Assembly (NCBI GenBank): GCA_039621445.1 | Contig: CP154955.1 | Coordinates: 16,968,691-17,032,690, forward strand | Direction: 5' to 3' | From: Euglena gracilis | Lineage: Eukaryota; Euglenida; Euglenophyceae; Euglenales | Length of the DNA stretch: 64,000 bases | Part shown: in pieces, positions 11,160-22,900 of the stretch | Layout of the letters: every line of letters begins with the position of its first letter | Numbering within the stretch: the stretch's first letter is position 1 | Translations under genes and position numbers: made by a program | The notes under the pieces: model-generated | The model's database searches: none | The model's input: the letters and a program-made list of their open reading frames with translations, nothing else | Told to the model about the DNA's origin: nothing

Positions 11160-11715
11160 CTCCCAAATAATATCCCCCTGGGGTATTTTTTTTTTCGCCC
11201 GAAGTCCCGCCCGCCCCTGTTGGTTATTTTTGAACTTTTTCGCAGAAAGGGGATTATTTGGGGATATTATCATTGTTTTCCGGTTGAAGTTGGACTCCAA
11301 GGGGGAGGGTATTAGTTGGAGGGAGGGTTTCCCAGGAGGGTGCCACCTGCCCCTCTGTCGACCCTCACCTGCCCTTATGTCGACCCTGGGTTGTGGGCTT
11401 TGGGCATGGGCGTGGGAGGGGTTGCCTCCCCAGAGCTGGGGAGGCGTCCCTCTGCAGGCCTCGCCGCCCTGGGGGAGGCGGCAAAGCTAGCCGCGCTGGC
11501 GGTTGGGCCGAAGGCAAAGCTTGTGGCAAAGCGCTGCCACCCCCCGTCTCGCAAAGAACTGGACCACTGTCTGGACCCTTGGCTGAGAACTCGGATGGAG
11601 TCGGTTTCAACTTGACACCCCGCCCAAATACTACCCCCTGGGTTATTATTTTTTTTCACCCGAAGTCCCCGCCCAAGAGGGGGTATTTTTGGGGGGGGAG
11701 GGTTTACCCACTCAT
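11160..11715. repeat. two copies of the AATAATACC/ACTTCGGGCG element
   Basis: At 11162-11265 and 11620-11705 the modules CCCAAATANTAYCCCC, CGCCCGAAGTCCC and the inverse GGGGATTATTTGGGG recur as at 3.7-4.1 kb. Between them lies GC-rich sequence with no convincing exon. Confidence 0.65.
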
Positions 11716-12377
11716 GTTTTCAGGCTTTCGAAGAGCTTGTTTGTTGTGATTCAAACGCTGGTCGTAAATCCAGGGAGGGGATACTGGTTTTAGGGGAGGG
11801 GTGTTTGGATCATTTTCGCCCACCTTTGCGCCAAAATTTGCACGCGCACAGGTCCTTCCTCAGGCCCCAATCCATGTCTCCTCTCGGACTGGTCCACCAC
11901 CCCACCTGTCCAATACCTTTGCCGTGTACCTTCCTTCGCTTTTCGCCATAGACTGTCCGATTCTCACCCAAAAAGGTGGGGACCTGCATGCCCCACCAGG
12001 TAAACACAGGCGTACGCGCCTGACAGGTCAGTCTGGTCTGTCTCTTCCTCTGCAGAGGCGACTGGGTGGTGACCAGAGCTTTGTGACGTGACTCGGGGGA
12101 GGGCGGGGGGTGGTGGGTCCCGGCCAACCCCCCCTCCCCCCCCGAGGTGCCGGGGGGTCGGGCTGGGTGGGTACCCCGCCAAAGGCGGGGTTTGCTTTTA
12201 TTTTCGGTTATTTTGTTTGGACCCTAAAATTGACCCCCAAAAGTGGGTCCCCGCGAGCCCCCCCCCCCCCTGGGTCCGTCCCCCCTCCACAGGGGGTGTG
12301 TGGGTGGGTCTGGACTCCCCTGGGTCCCAAAAAACCTCTGGTGGTGACCTTCCGGATGCGCTGCCCACCCAAAGCAG

Positions 12378-12481
12378 TCCGCGAGGACTTCCTCTGGTAC
12401 CTGAAGTTCGACGCCTTGCTGGTGGTGCTGGCGGCGGGGCTCGTGTGGTGGTTCGTGGCGCTGTGCGACCGGGAATTCCGC
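12378..12481 (+). CDS. exon encoding a transmembrane helix
   Basis: An AAGCAG acceptor at 12376-12377 and a GTCCAG donor at 12482. The frame reads REDFLWYLKF, then DALLVVLAAGLVWWFVALC and DREFR: a clear 19-residue hydrophobic helix flanked by charged residues. GC3 is close to complete. It could pair with the helix at 10.9 kb in a polytopic protein, or be the signal anchor of the downstream receptor-like gene. Confidence 0.65.
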
Positions 12482-13579
12482 GTCCAGACCGCGACCAGTC
12501 TCCATGGAGCCAGCCCTGCCCCGGACCCCAAAGCGTGCACAGATCCTGTGGAAGCGGACCAGCCCCCCCCCCCTCAGTGCATGCACCATTGGGTGTTGGG
12601 AAATTCTCTGGAATTTCGACTTTCAAGAGGGGCCGCAGAGGGAGTCCGTCCTCCTCACTCCCACAGAGGGAGTGGGGAATCCGACCATTTTGATGGGGGG
12701 CAGCATCCAGACTTACATTCATTTCCACAAGGCTTTTTACACCCGTTGTGTCCAACGCACATCAGTGCATTAATAGAACAGCCGAAGTCAGCCCTCCTCC
12801 CTGTTGCCTTCACCCTCCCTGCTTCAGAGGGGCAGCCCCCCCCCCCACTCCCAGGGGCTGCAGACGTTCCTGCAGCACGCCAATATGGGGGTCGACCGTT
12901 GACAGCGCCCCCCCCCCCCCCTCTCAGATCCCTACCCCACCCTACGCCACCGCCACAATTGCTGCCCACACCGTTGTCCGTCTCCCAGGACGATGGGCGC
13001 CTGCCCTCACAAAGATTTTGTTTGCGGCAGTCGGTAGTGCGACTGCAGGTGAACCATTCGTTTTTTTCGCAGGGCAGTGATCGCAAGACTTCGCTCACAT
13101 TGACCCTCCTTCCGGCATTGCAGCTTTTTTCCCCCAGCACCTGCAGGGGTCCGTCACTATTGGGCCTGTTTGGTTCCTCCCCTTTTCTTCCCCTCCACCT
13201 CCAACTTGCCATCCCTTGTATTAATTGGGATGCAGGACTCCTTCTGTAAAATTCTGTTGAGTCTTGCCCCCTCCCTACCCCTGGCAGTCGACCCAATACC
13301 AGGGGTGGTGGGGGGCGACCCCTGCACCTTTCCCGGGGGGCCCTATTTTTTTGGTCATAAATCTCCTTCAGCACCTTTGACACCAAAAGAATTTTCTCTT
13401 GCAAAGTACTATGCTGGTTGGGTGTGAAGTCGACCCCTCTCCCCCCCACCTCTGGTGTAGCCTCCCCCCCCCCATGCCCTTCTGCCAAACCCCGGAGACA
13501 GGTATTGAGGTAAACACCCAACTCGTCACCCGCAGTTGGGTCACTGATGGTTTGCGGCCCATCCCCAGGACTGTGCGGG

Positions 13580-13765
13580 AATCCCCGCAACCCTGTGGGT
13601 GGTGGGTGGTGGGTGGGGGGTTGATCCCCCCCGCCTTCGTATTTCCAGGTGTGCCAATTTTTAAGTCAAAAATTTTGGCGCATTTGGCGACGAAAAGGAA
13701 TTTTCTTTAAGCGGGTGCCATGATGGGGGGGGTCGACCCACCCCCCCCACCAGGCTTTCTCACAC
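13580..13765. repeat. GTCGACC-centred G/C-rich dispersed repeat
   Basis: The pattern CCCCGCAACCC, GTGGGTGG, GGGG-TCGACC-CCCC, CAGGCTTTC recurs at about 24.78-25.01, 30.16-30.30, 30.74-30.80 and 34.04-34.14 kb. The central inverted G/C arms would form a hairpin. Confidence 0.6.
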
Positions 13766-13791
13766 AGCCCTGCCCCTCCCTTCCGTCGCAG

Positions 13792-13930
13792 TCTCCCCCG
13801 CCCTCCCCCGCCTCCCCCGCCATGCGCCTCTCCCTCATCTTCTTCGTCGTCCTGGGGCTGTCCGTCATCCTCGGCTCCATCGCCTCCCTCGGCACCACGT
13901 ACGCCACCTCCTACCCCCAGGCCGCCGGCC
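13792..13930 (+). CDS. exon with signal-anchor helix
   Basis: A CCGTCGCAG acceptor, then a Pro-rich lead-in and ATG at 13822 followed by RLSLIFFVVLGLSVILGSIA, a strong hydrophobic helix preceded by Arg. It looks like an N-terminal signal anchor if ATG 13822 is the start, or an internal span if translation enters from the acceptor. The 3' end is uncertain; a GTACGC donor inside Thr-Thr-Tyr (about 13898) or a later site is possible. Confidence 0.6.
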
Positions 13931-16900
13931 CCTGCCACCCCGGGCCACACTACCCCCCCCCCCAACACACTACCCCCACCCACCTCCCCGTCCTCGGGGT
14001 GGGTTGGGGATACCCGGGTGGACGGGAAGGCGTAGCGTCGATGGGTGGATGGCGTTGTTGTCGAATGGCGGTTCACCCCCCGGTCTGCCCCCAGCCGCTT
14101 GACGACCATGGCGACGGAGTTCAGCGAGGTCGCCCAGGTCCACCCCTTCGCTGGGGAAGTGGACCGGATAGTCCCGGCCTGCGGGCGTGTCCGAGTGGGT
14201 GCATGAGGTGGTGAGGAGTGGCTAAGTATTTGCAGCAAGAGTTTCCCCAAAGTCTCAAAACGATGCATATAAATTGCGCACAACTTGGACAAGATTGAAA
14301 CGGTTGGTTGTGTGTTTTTTTGAAGTGCTTTTTTTTGCCGCGGTGCATGTCCACCGGCACAGCGGGACCGCGGAGGGGCCGCGGCGGGGTGCCGGGGACG
14401 CGGTGGGCCACTTCGGGGCGCTGGTGCGGGACCTGGTGGGGGACTCCTCCGTCGTCGTGGCCCACGTCATCGCGGCGGAGTACAACGCCAGCGCCCGCCG
14501 CCTCCAGCAAACCGCCGGCCAGCCCAGGCGGCCCCCTCCCGTGTCCGTTTGCCGCCGCCCCTGGGGGGACGCCCAATGGCAGAGTCCCATCAGACTCTGC
14601 CATTCTGTCAGAGTGGCAGAGTCTGACACTCTGACAGACTCTGTCAGAGTGTCTGTCAGAGTCACTCTGACAGTGTCACTCTGTCACTCTGTGTCAGTGA
14701 CAGAGTGACAGTCTGTCACTCTGTGTCAGTGACAGAGTGACAGTCTGTCACTCTGTCTGTGACAGACAGAGTGTCACTGTCTGTCACAGGGCAGTCACAG
14801 GACGGTGGTGCCAGTGCCCCCAGAGCAATTCCCTCCGGGCTGTGGGGTCCCAACATTGACTCATTCATCCCCAGTCCGACCCCAGCCCCGACCCCCCTGG
14901 TGTTGGGTTTGGGTGTGGGAGGAAATGAAGTGCTTGATCCCGAGGAGATGGATGACCCCTCCGTCCACCCCATCCCACTGGGGTGTGGGGTTTGGGGGGG
15001 GGGCTCTCTAGCAATCCGGACCGCGTGGAGGGCCTCCGCTACCCGCCCCCGCCCCCTGGGCAATTGACGCCCCCGGGCAATTGACGCCCCTGGCTGTGCC
15101 GGCCAATTTGTCACCCCGGGAAATTGTCACCCCCCTCCGTGCTGTCCAATTTATCACCCCCCCCCCGCACAGAAGATGTCTGTGAATTTTCTTTTCGCCG
15201 ACATGACTCGATTGATCTTCTATTTCGCTACAACGTGCTGAGAAATTTTGCATACCGAATGCTCTGCACAATATCACAACCATAGCTGCACGGGCGGTCC
15301 GTAAGGGACGGGATTCTTCTTTTTTTTTTATAGTTAAGGACCGCCCCCTTAAGGACCGCCCCCCCCCCCAATACACAGAAAGGCCCTGAACCCTGTACCC
15401 TGACACACGGAGAACAGTTTATGAGCTGTCGCAACCCTGTGTTGGAGGGGATTGACTTAACGTTCTAAGCTTTCAAAATAAGAACCCCCATGCAAACAAA
15501 CTCTTTTGGATTCTCACCAACCGACCCGAAAAATGCTGAAATTGCCTCAAAAGATTGGTGAAACTTTTTTGGTCAATAATTTTCTTTGTCCTTTTTTTTC
15601 TGCCTCCTGTCCGTGAATATTTTGCACATGATGGGAAACATTTCAGTCCTTGTCCCAAACATGCTGCCCCTTATCTATTTATTTCCCTCTGAAGCCCTCT
15701 TTTCTTTGCCAGTGTCCCTAGTAGTAAATTTTACAGCAAATTTTGACGTGAATGAGAAGAAAAATGGAAGATTTGACGGTGAATTTTTTTGTTTCGATGT
15801 GGTGAAGGCAGTGCCAGGTGTGGCCCAATAGAATGGCATGGAGAATGTTCCTGAGGTCTTCAAAATTTATCAATTTAGCAATTTGGTGATTTAGTAATTT
15901 TGCATTTCACACAGCATTTGATCCATTATTTTTTTTAAAAGAAACCCCATCTTTTTTGAATGTCGCATCGGACAACTAGCAAAAAAAACAACCTGGCAGA
16001 ATTTCCCACAGTGGCAAATTTTGAGGTATATTGAGGTCATGGGGCCTCATTTCCGAGGATAGGTGGTAGAATTCGGAGAGGATACATACAAGGTCTCCCA
16101 GTCTCCCACCAATTCCCAAATCAGAGGCCAGAATAATGTGACTGAAATGCATTATTCTGATAATTTTATTCTTATTCTCATTCTTATTATTAGTATGAGA
16201 ACCCCGCATTCGGAAGGAGAACTGCACTTAGACAGCAACAGTCATGCCTGGAGGGGGGGGGCTGGCACATTCGTATAAGAGAAATTGCTCAAGAATGCAC
16301 AGAAATGCGAGAACCAGGTGTTTTTTTTGTGTGTTTTTGTGTTTTTTTTCCTGGCGATTTTTGTATTTTTCTGAAGTTTTTTTTTGATTATTAAAAAATT
16401 CTCATTTTGGCCATGATTTTCCCAAAAATTTTGTTATTTTTTGTCATTTTTGCATTGTTTGGTCAACAAAATGCTATTTTTATACAAAATGAAAAATTTT
16501 CTTTAGCAGAGCCCAAAATTTTTTCGAGAAATGCACATCCTGGGGAGCCCCTGGAGGATTTTACATGCAATTTGATTTTTTTTGCATTTTTTTGCCGTTT
16601 TTTTGCCTTTTTTTTGTGTTTTATCTGTGTCGCGTTTTTAGAGGTCTATGGTTCCCCCCTTGCCCCACAGCCAGGGTTGTATGGGAAGCTCCGCAGAGGC
16701 AGGAGGGGGGGTCCTAGGGGGGGTCCCCCTAGTTTTGGAAGGGCCCCCCCCTCCTCCGAGATTCCCATACAATCCTGCCCACAGTCCTGTCTGTGCTGTT
16801 AACCCCCCCCCCCCCCCCAATGACCAACAAAGAGGGTTATTGGGTTTTTTTTTTGAGCTGACCATCAAAACCACTGAGATCCCCCCCCACCCCGTTTGGC

Positions 16901-19900
16901 GGTGATGGGATAAGGACCGCCTTTGGGCCAAAGGGCCAGCCAAGGGCCAGACTGGGACATGAACAGGGTCAAAAATTAAAAGGTCGAAAGACACATTTTT
17001 TATTATTATTTGGGTAGATGGGCGATGGTCCAAGAATGCGAGGAATCAGTTTTTTTTTCCTGATGTCGACCCGTTCTCACCGAAAATGCCAATTTACCTT
17101 GTCAATTTTTTGTGTGGATTTCCTTCATGGAATGTGCTGGTACAGCAGAGTTTTTTTTATTTATTTCCTTAAGGACCGCCCTGTAGCTGCATTTTTGCGC
17201 GTTCACTTGTGTTTCAGATGGTGTTCTTGGTCATTTGTTTTTAATGTGGCTTACATGGTTGGGCAATTGACGCCCCCGGGCGATCGACGCCCCCGGGCGA
17301 TCGACGCCCCCGGGCAATTGTCACCCCTCTTTGTGCCGGCCAAATTGTCACCCCGGGAAATTGTCACCCCCCTCCGTGCTGCCCGATTTGTCGCGCGACA
17401 ACTGCCCGGGGGGGTATCACTCCGGGGCCGGAGCCAGGGATGGGGGGGAGGGCCTGCCGTCAGTCACCAACATCACGCTGGACCTCCTCTCCTTCGCCCG
17501 CCTCGCGTCCAACCGCTCCCGGGCGGACGTGCAGCGGCTCGTCGCGTCGTTCGGCGGGTTCATGCAGGACGTCATCGGCAGCTTCGGCAGCCTCAGCCAG
17601 GGGCCGGCAGGGCAGGGCAGGTCCCCCGTTTTCCCACCGGCGGACGTGTTTCTGACTCTTGCAGGTCGTCCCGAGCCGATGCACTCATTGTATCGTTGTC
17701 TGTGTGTGAGGGGAGGTGTTGTCTGTGCTGTGTGCCGCTCTTTGTGTGCGTGCGCGCGCGTGTGTGTGTTTGTTTGTTTGTGGTGGGTAGGTGTTGTCTG
17801 TGCTGTGTGTGTGACGCTGTCGCTCTTTGCGCGTGTGTGTGTGACGTGTCTGTGTGATGTGCTGTGTGGTGGTGTGTGTGTGTGTGTGTGGTGTGTGTTG
17901 TACAGCTGTCCCCAGGAACCATTCCACTTTGCCAGAGAGACATTTAAATGCGAAGCTGCCCCTGCATCATTCCTCCCAGTAGGTCTTCCCGGAGCCCCCT
18001 GCTGCCGCGTCGTACTACTCCACACGGCTGCAACTGGAGTTGGCCGCCAAGGCTCAAACCCGGACGGCGTACCCTGACCCTCCCAATCCTTGACCCCGAA
18101 TGCAACCAAAGGTCTTTAAGCCAAGTGCTCATTACAACATTGCATTTTGCATTCAAATTAGAATTCCCAACAATGAAATGACTCGCCAACAATTTTCTGG
18201 TCCTGGTTGTTTTGTCCCCGTCAATTGGTATCATTTGGTTAAACTTGGACCCAGAGTTAGAAATTATATATTTTCTGGAAAGAGAAGATTGGGATTGCCT
18301 GAACGTTGACCTGCCCACAATTATTTGGGGAGGCGGGATACCTTGTGCATTCAAATTCCCGTCAATATTCAGACCCGATTAAGTGCGAGGCTCCAGCGGG
18401 GGGGGGGGGGTTGGTAATGTGTTCCCACTGCCGTCACGCCGGCTGCAGAACTGCCGCACAGCCCAACTCCCCATGCACACAGAACCCCAGAGCAGCGGAT
18501 ATGCGGCCAACCCCCGGCCCCCGCCCATCGGCCAGGGTGGGCCGCCCGGGGGATGACAGCGTTCAGCAGCCTGGTCCACGACCGCCTCCTGGCCATCCGC
18601 CGCATCGACGAGCTGTACCAGCTGGGGCCCTGGGCCAGGGCGGAGCGAGTGGCCGTGCTTTGGCTGCACCCTCAGTCCCGGCGCAACAGGTACCCAACTC
18701 CAGGTGCAGGCCATTGCATTGGCCACTGGGGGGCTGGACGGTATGTCATACATATCTTGAAGGTTTTGCTGACCCTCCCCCAGGGTTTCCAGAACTGATT
18801 TAAGCCCAGCTAACCCATATTAAACATTACACATAATTTGCTTCTTTCGGATCTGCTTTGACCCTAAAATGGCTGTGTGATGGCAGTGCGATGCAGTGCT
18901 GCGGAAGTGGCAACACCATGTGTTCCGCGGAGAATGACGAGGAATGGACCTGTGTCTACTTGAGCTGTGTCCACCAGAAATTTGAACGGGGCGGTGCCCA
19001 TCAGGCCATCAACCTCTCTTTGACCACACTGCACTGCCCAGCCAGCGATCCTCAGCATGAGCCATGCGCTGACTGCCCCCCTCACCCGGAACGACTGCAT
19101 TATCCTGGCTGCCCTCTGCGACCACAGCTCTGATATGAGCGTCCCTGCCGGGCTGGTGCTTGCTCTGGCAGGGCCCTGCATGTTGGTTCAGCAGTTGACT
19201 CAACAACTGTTTCACACAACAGTGTTTTCTTCTTCCTATGTGTGTTTATGCTTGCCAGCAATTTTCGCATTAATTTTTCATTTATCTCTCAAATGCTTTC
19301 TTGCATTTTGCATTTTTTTGTTAAATTTCTTGTCACCCCCCTCCTGGGAAACTGCCAGGGCATTTTGTACCAGCCGATCTGTCATCGTTGGTCGGAAGGT
19401 GTCAGGGCTTTTGGCCCACCTGTCAGGTGGTAGTTTCTTGTAGAGAGTTGTTGTGGCTTATTTGATTTATGTGCCTTTTTTTCTCTCGTTCATATTCATT
19501 CTTGTGTTTGCCGCAACTGTGACCCTGCCAGGCCAGGGCACATACACCGGCGGCTACTACTCCTGTCACGACGATGTCCGTGCCAAGATGTATGCCCACC
19601 GCTACATCAACGGGACGCGTGTACCGGGGCAGCTGTACTGGGACGCGTACAACACCCGGGATCCCGTGCGGCCAACCGATTTTGACGATATCTTTGGCTG
19701 CTGTATGATTTGCATCTCTTGTGATATTTTCAAAAAACAGTTCTGATGACCTGCATTGCAACAATATCGAAGAATTCAGGAGTCGGCGGAGAGGCGGCTG
19801 TGCTTTTCATTGTGGGTCTGCGTTCATGCACCCCAGCAGCAGAACCAATACGGTCCATAGCTAATCAATGCCAAAGGCCTTGAGTGCTGCCTTCGCTGAC

Positions 19901-22900
19901 ACGTTGAGTAGCACTGGACCCTAACAGTTGCCTGGGCGTTCTTTGGGACGGGGGAGATTGATCTTCGAACTTTTTGGAAAGAATCCTTGACACTGGCCGT
20001 CCCATGACCATTGGAAGCTGTCAGGTTCCCCCTAAATTGGCTGATCTCTCAGAGAACAGTTTTCAGCAGGGGGGGGGGGTAGCCCCGTTTGTGGATCCGA
20101 GTGGTGCAGAGAGGGGTTGCACCACGGAGCCAGTGTGGCACACATGCTATTTTGCCCTTTTTGTTCGCAGTTGTGCGCAAATTGGGCAAATTGCGCAAAA
20201 GAAGCCATGCACCCTTGGACATTGTTTGAGTTCGTTTGACGTGTTCGTCGTGGAAGTGTTCCAGAGCTTCCTAGCACAGTATCCCCCCCAATTTTAGGGG
20301 GATGGGTTCATCTCCAGGAATCCAAAACCCAACATTTTGACGGAGAAAACTCAACGGAGAGAAAAACGAAATTTAACCAAGAGGTAGAATCACTCAAAGG
20401 GGATGAGTTAATTTTTTAATTAATTTTTTCTTTGGGAGTTATTTGGGTGTGTTCAAATATTTTTCTTGCAATTTAAAACTGAAAATATATTTTCCATGTT
20501 TCAAAATCATTTGAATTTCAGTTTACTCGCCTTCAGTCCGGGTGGGTGTGTAGTTTAAAAAAGCATAAGAAATCAAAATTCAAAAATTCGATTGGCAATC
20601 ACCGAGCTCCACTTGATATTTTCAGCAACCCCAAAGCTGATGATTTGGCAGCGGCATACTGTTGGGGTGGAACATCGGGGTGATGAAGCGGATTCGCGGG
20701 AGGCTTTCACACCATCTGCATGAGCAGTGACAGTCTCAGAGGAGAAACTCGTGACTCCCTCAAAAGAGTGAGAAAACGTGATTCCCTCAAGTCATTGTCT
20801 GGAAACTGGTCCGTAGCTAAAACCGGTGTCCGTTGTTTCTAATTGCTTCGCTTTGAGGTCTCTTCAACGTACTTCCCACCTTTCCCCTTCCTTCTTTGAT
20901 TCTCAAATCTGGAGGGGCTGCTTAGGTTTGGGGCGGGGGGCTTCAACCTGTCGCCCTGGCTCCATGGCATGGCGTTCCCCGGGTTTCTCTGTCGCTGGCT
21001 GTGTCGTCCGTAGGCACGGGGCCGCGGCCCCGACAGCGTTCCCGCCGCCCAACGCAAGACGTGGCAGCAGCGGTGCCTGACGGAGGCCCCCCGCTGGGAG
21101 CCCACCAACGTGAGCGCGGCCTGCATCCAGAACGACAACTGCACGTGTGGCTTCGACGTCCGCTGCCGCAAGTGGTGCCCACCGGGGCCCTGTGGGGGGT
21201 GTGCTTGGGTGGGCACGTGCAAGGCGTGTCCTCCAAGTGAAACTTGCTCCTCGGGGTATTGCGTGATGCTCTTTGGGTGAGTGAATGGTCATGGTTTTTT
21301 GACACGGGCGTTCACCCTCACTGTTAAACGGGAATGAGGATTTTGTTTGGCACATCCTCTCATGAGCAAAAAGTTGCTTGCCGGCCAACCCAAGATTAAT
21401 ATCTTGGGTTGCTATGCCGGAAACATACCTATGGAAAAACATCTGTGGTTTTCTTTTTTTTTGCCAATTTCTGTTTCATTTTTGATGCCGCATATTGCAC
21501 GTATATGTGATTTTTCATTTTAATTTGATTAATTTAATCAGTTTAATTAATTAATTTTTTTTATTAAATGCATTTCACATTCCATTTTCCAACAATCCTG
21601 CCGACCCCGCGTTGTGGAGTCCGATTATCTTGAGCCTGTGTGGCCCAGCAGAGCCCCCGGTGGCCCCACCGCCCACTGGTGGACGCCCCCGGGCCGGCAC
21701 AGGTGGCCATGACGGAGCCGTACCTGGACTTCTTCACGCGGGCCCCCCTCGTCGCGTTCTATTTCCCCATCTACGACTACTCCGCCCAGCCCCCGGCTCT
21801 GGTCGCCGCGGAGGCCACCGCACGGGGCGGCCACAGCCCCAGTCACAGCCACTGTGACCCAAACCCGCCAACTTAGCACGCTGGATGTCTGGTTGCTGAT
21901 TCTCTGCGGAGTATTTTTTACAATAGTTCTGTGTTTTTTTTTGTGTCTGACGCGAAGCAGCAAACGTTGATATCCTTGTGACGAATGAAGCCTTGATGTG
22001 GAGTATCAACAGCAGAAATATTGGTGGAATACCAGTGGAACATATTTCGCTTGGGTGGTGGTGCCCTAAAATGAGGCTTGACACTGGCACCAATGGGTGG
22101 GGGTAAATCGGGCATGTGTGAATTTGGTTTTGTGCATTTGGAGTGGCCCCCATATGTTTCCGGACCATTTTGATTACAAGACTTATGTGAGCTCTACCAG
22201 CTTCCGTTTTTTTTTACATTATTGTTTTGAGAGATAAAAATACCAGTCCAACAGTCTCGCATGAGAATTTGATTCCGGTTTTGTGGTGCTTCTTTTCGGG
22301 ACCCGTAAAAGCAGTTCATCTGTGCAGTTCCCTAACAGCCTTACGTCAGCACGAAGAACAAGTGTAATGTAATGTAGTGTAATGCAATTTTGCAAGAACC
22401 TGTAAGTTGAAATAATTCAAGAATAAACTTGGTTGACCCGGAAGCGGCAATTTTTCAAGGATTTTTTGTTGCCAATTTTTGAAAAAAAAACGACTTTTGA
22501 CTGGGACTAATTTTGAGGTGTCCGCAGACGGGCATAAATGGTGGGCTAGTCCGTCCTCCTCCTGGGGTTGTTGACAGTAATGTGAAAGGATTCGGAAACG
22601 ATATGAGTCCGTGGATGGTTGGTGGGTGGGATCCGACCCATGCCGGGAGCCCCCGCCCGCCCTTCACATCCTGCCCAGGGGTTTTTTTAGTCGTGCACCC
22701 CCCAGGGGGGCGGGGGGGGGGTGGGTGGGTCCGGCCGAGCCCCCCCCCCCCCCCCCCCCCCCCCCCGGAGGGGGGTGGGATATACTTTTCGGCGCCGAAG
22801 GCGCCGAAAAAGGGCTATTTTTAGCACTTTTCGCGATTTTTCAGCCATTTTTTTTTTTTTGGGTCCCCTGGGACCCCCCCCTGGGGGGCCCCCCCAGGGG

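Noticed and set aside
12110-13249. 379-codon plus-strand frame as a single gene
   Set aside because: Only 12378-12481 shows the codon bias and a membrane helix; the rest runs through poly-C/poly-G and is best read as intron.
22730-22770. long C runs as a biological feature on their own
   Set aside because: Homopolymer lengths in such tracts are often assembly or sequencing artefacts; treated only as part of the enclosing element.
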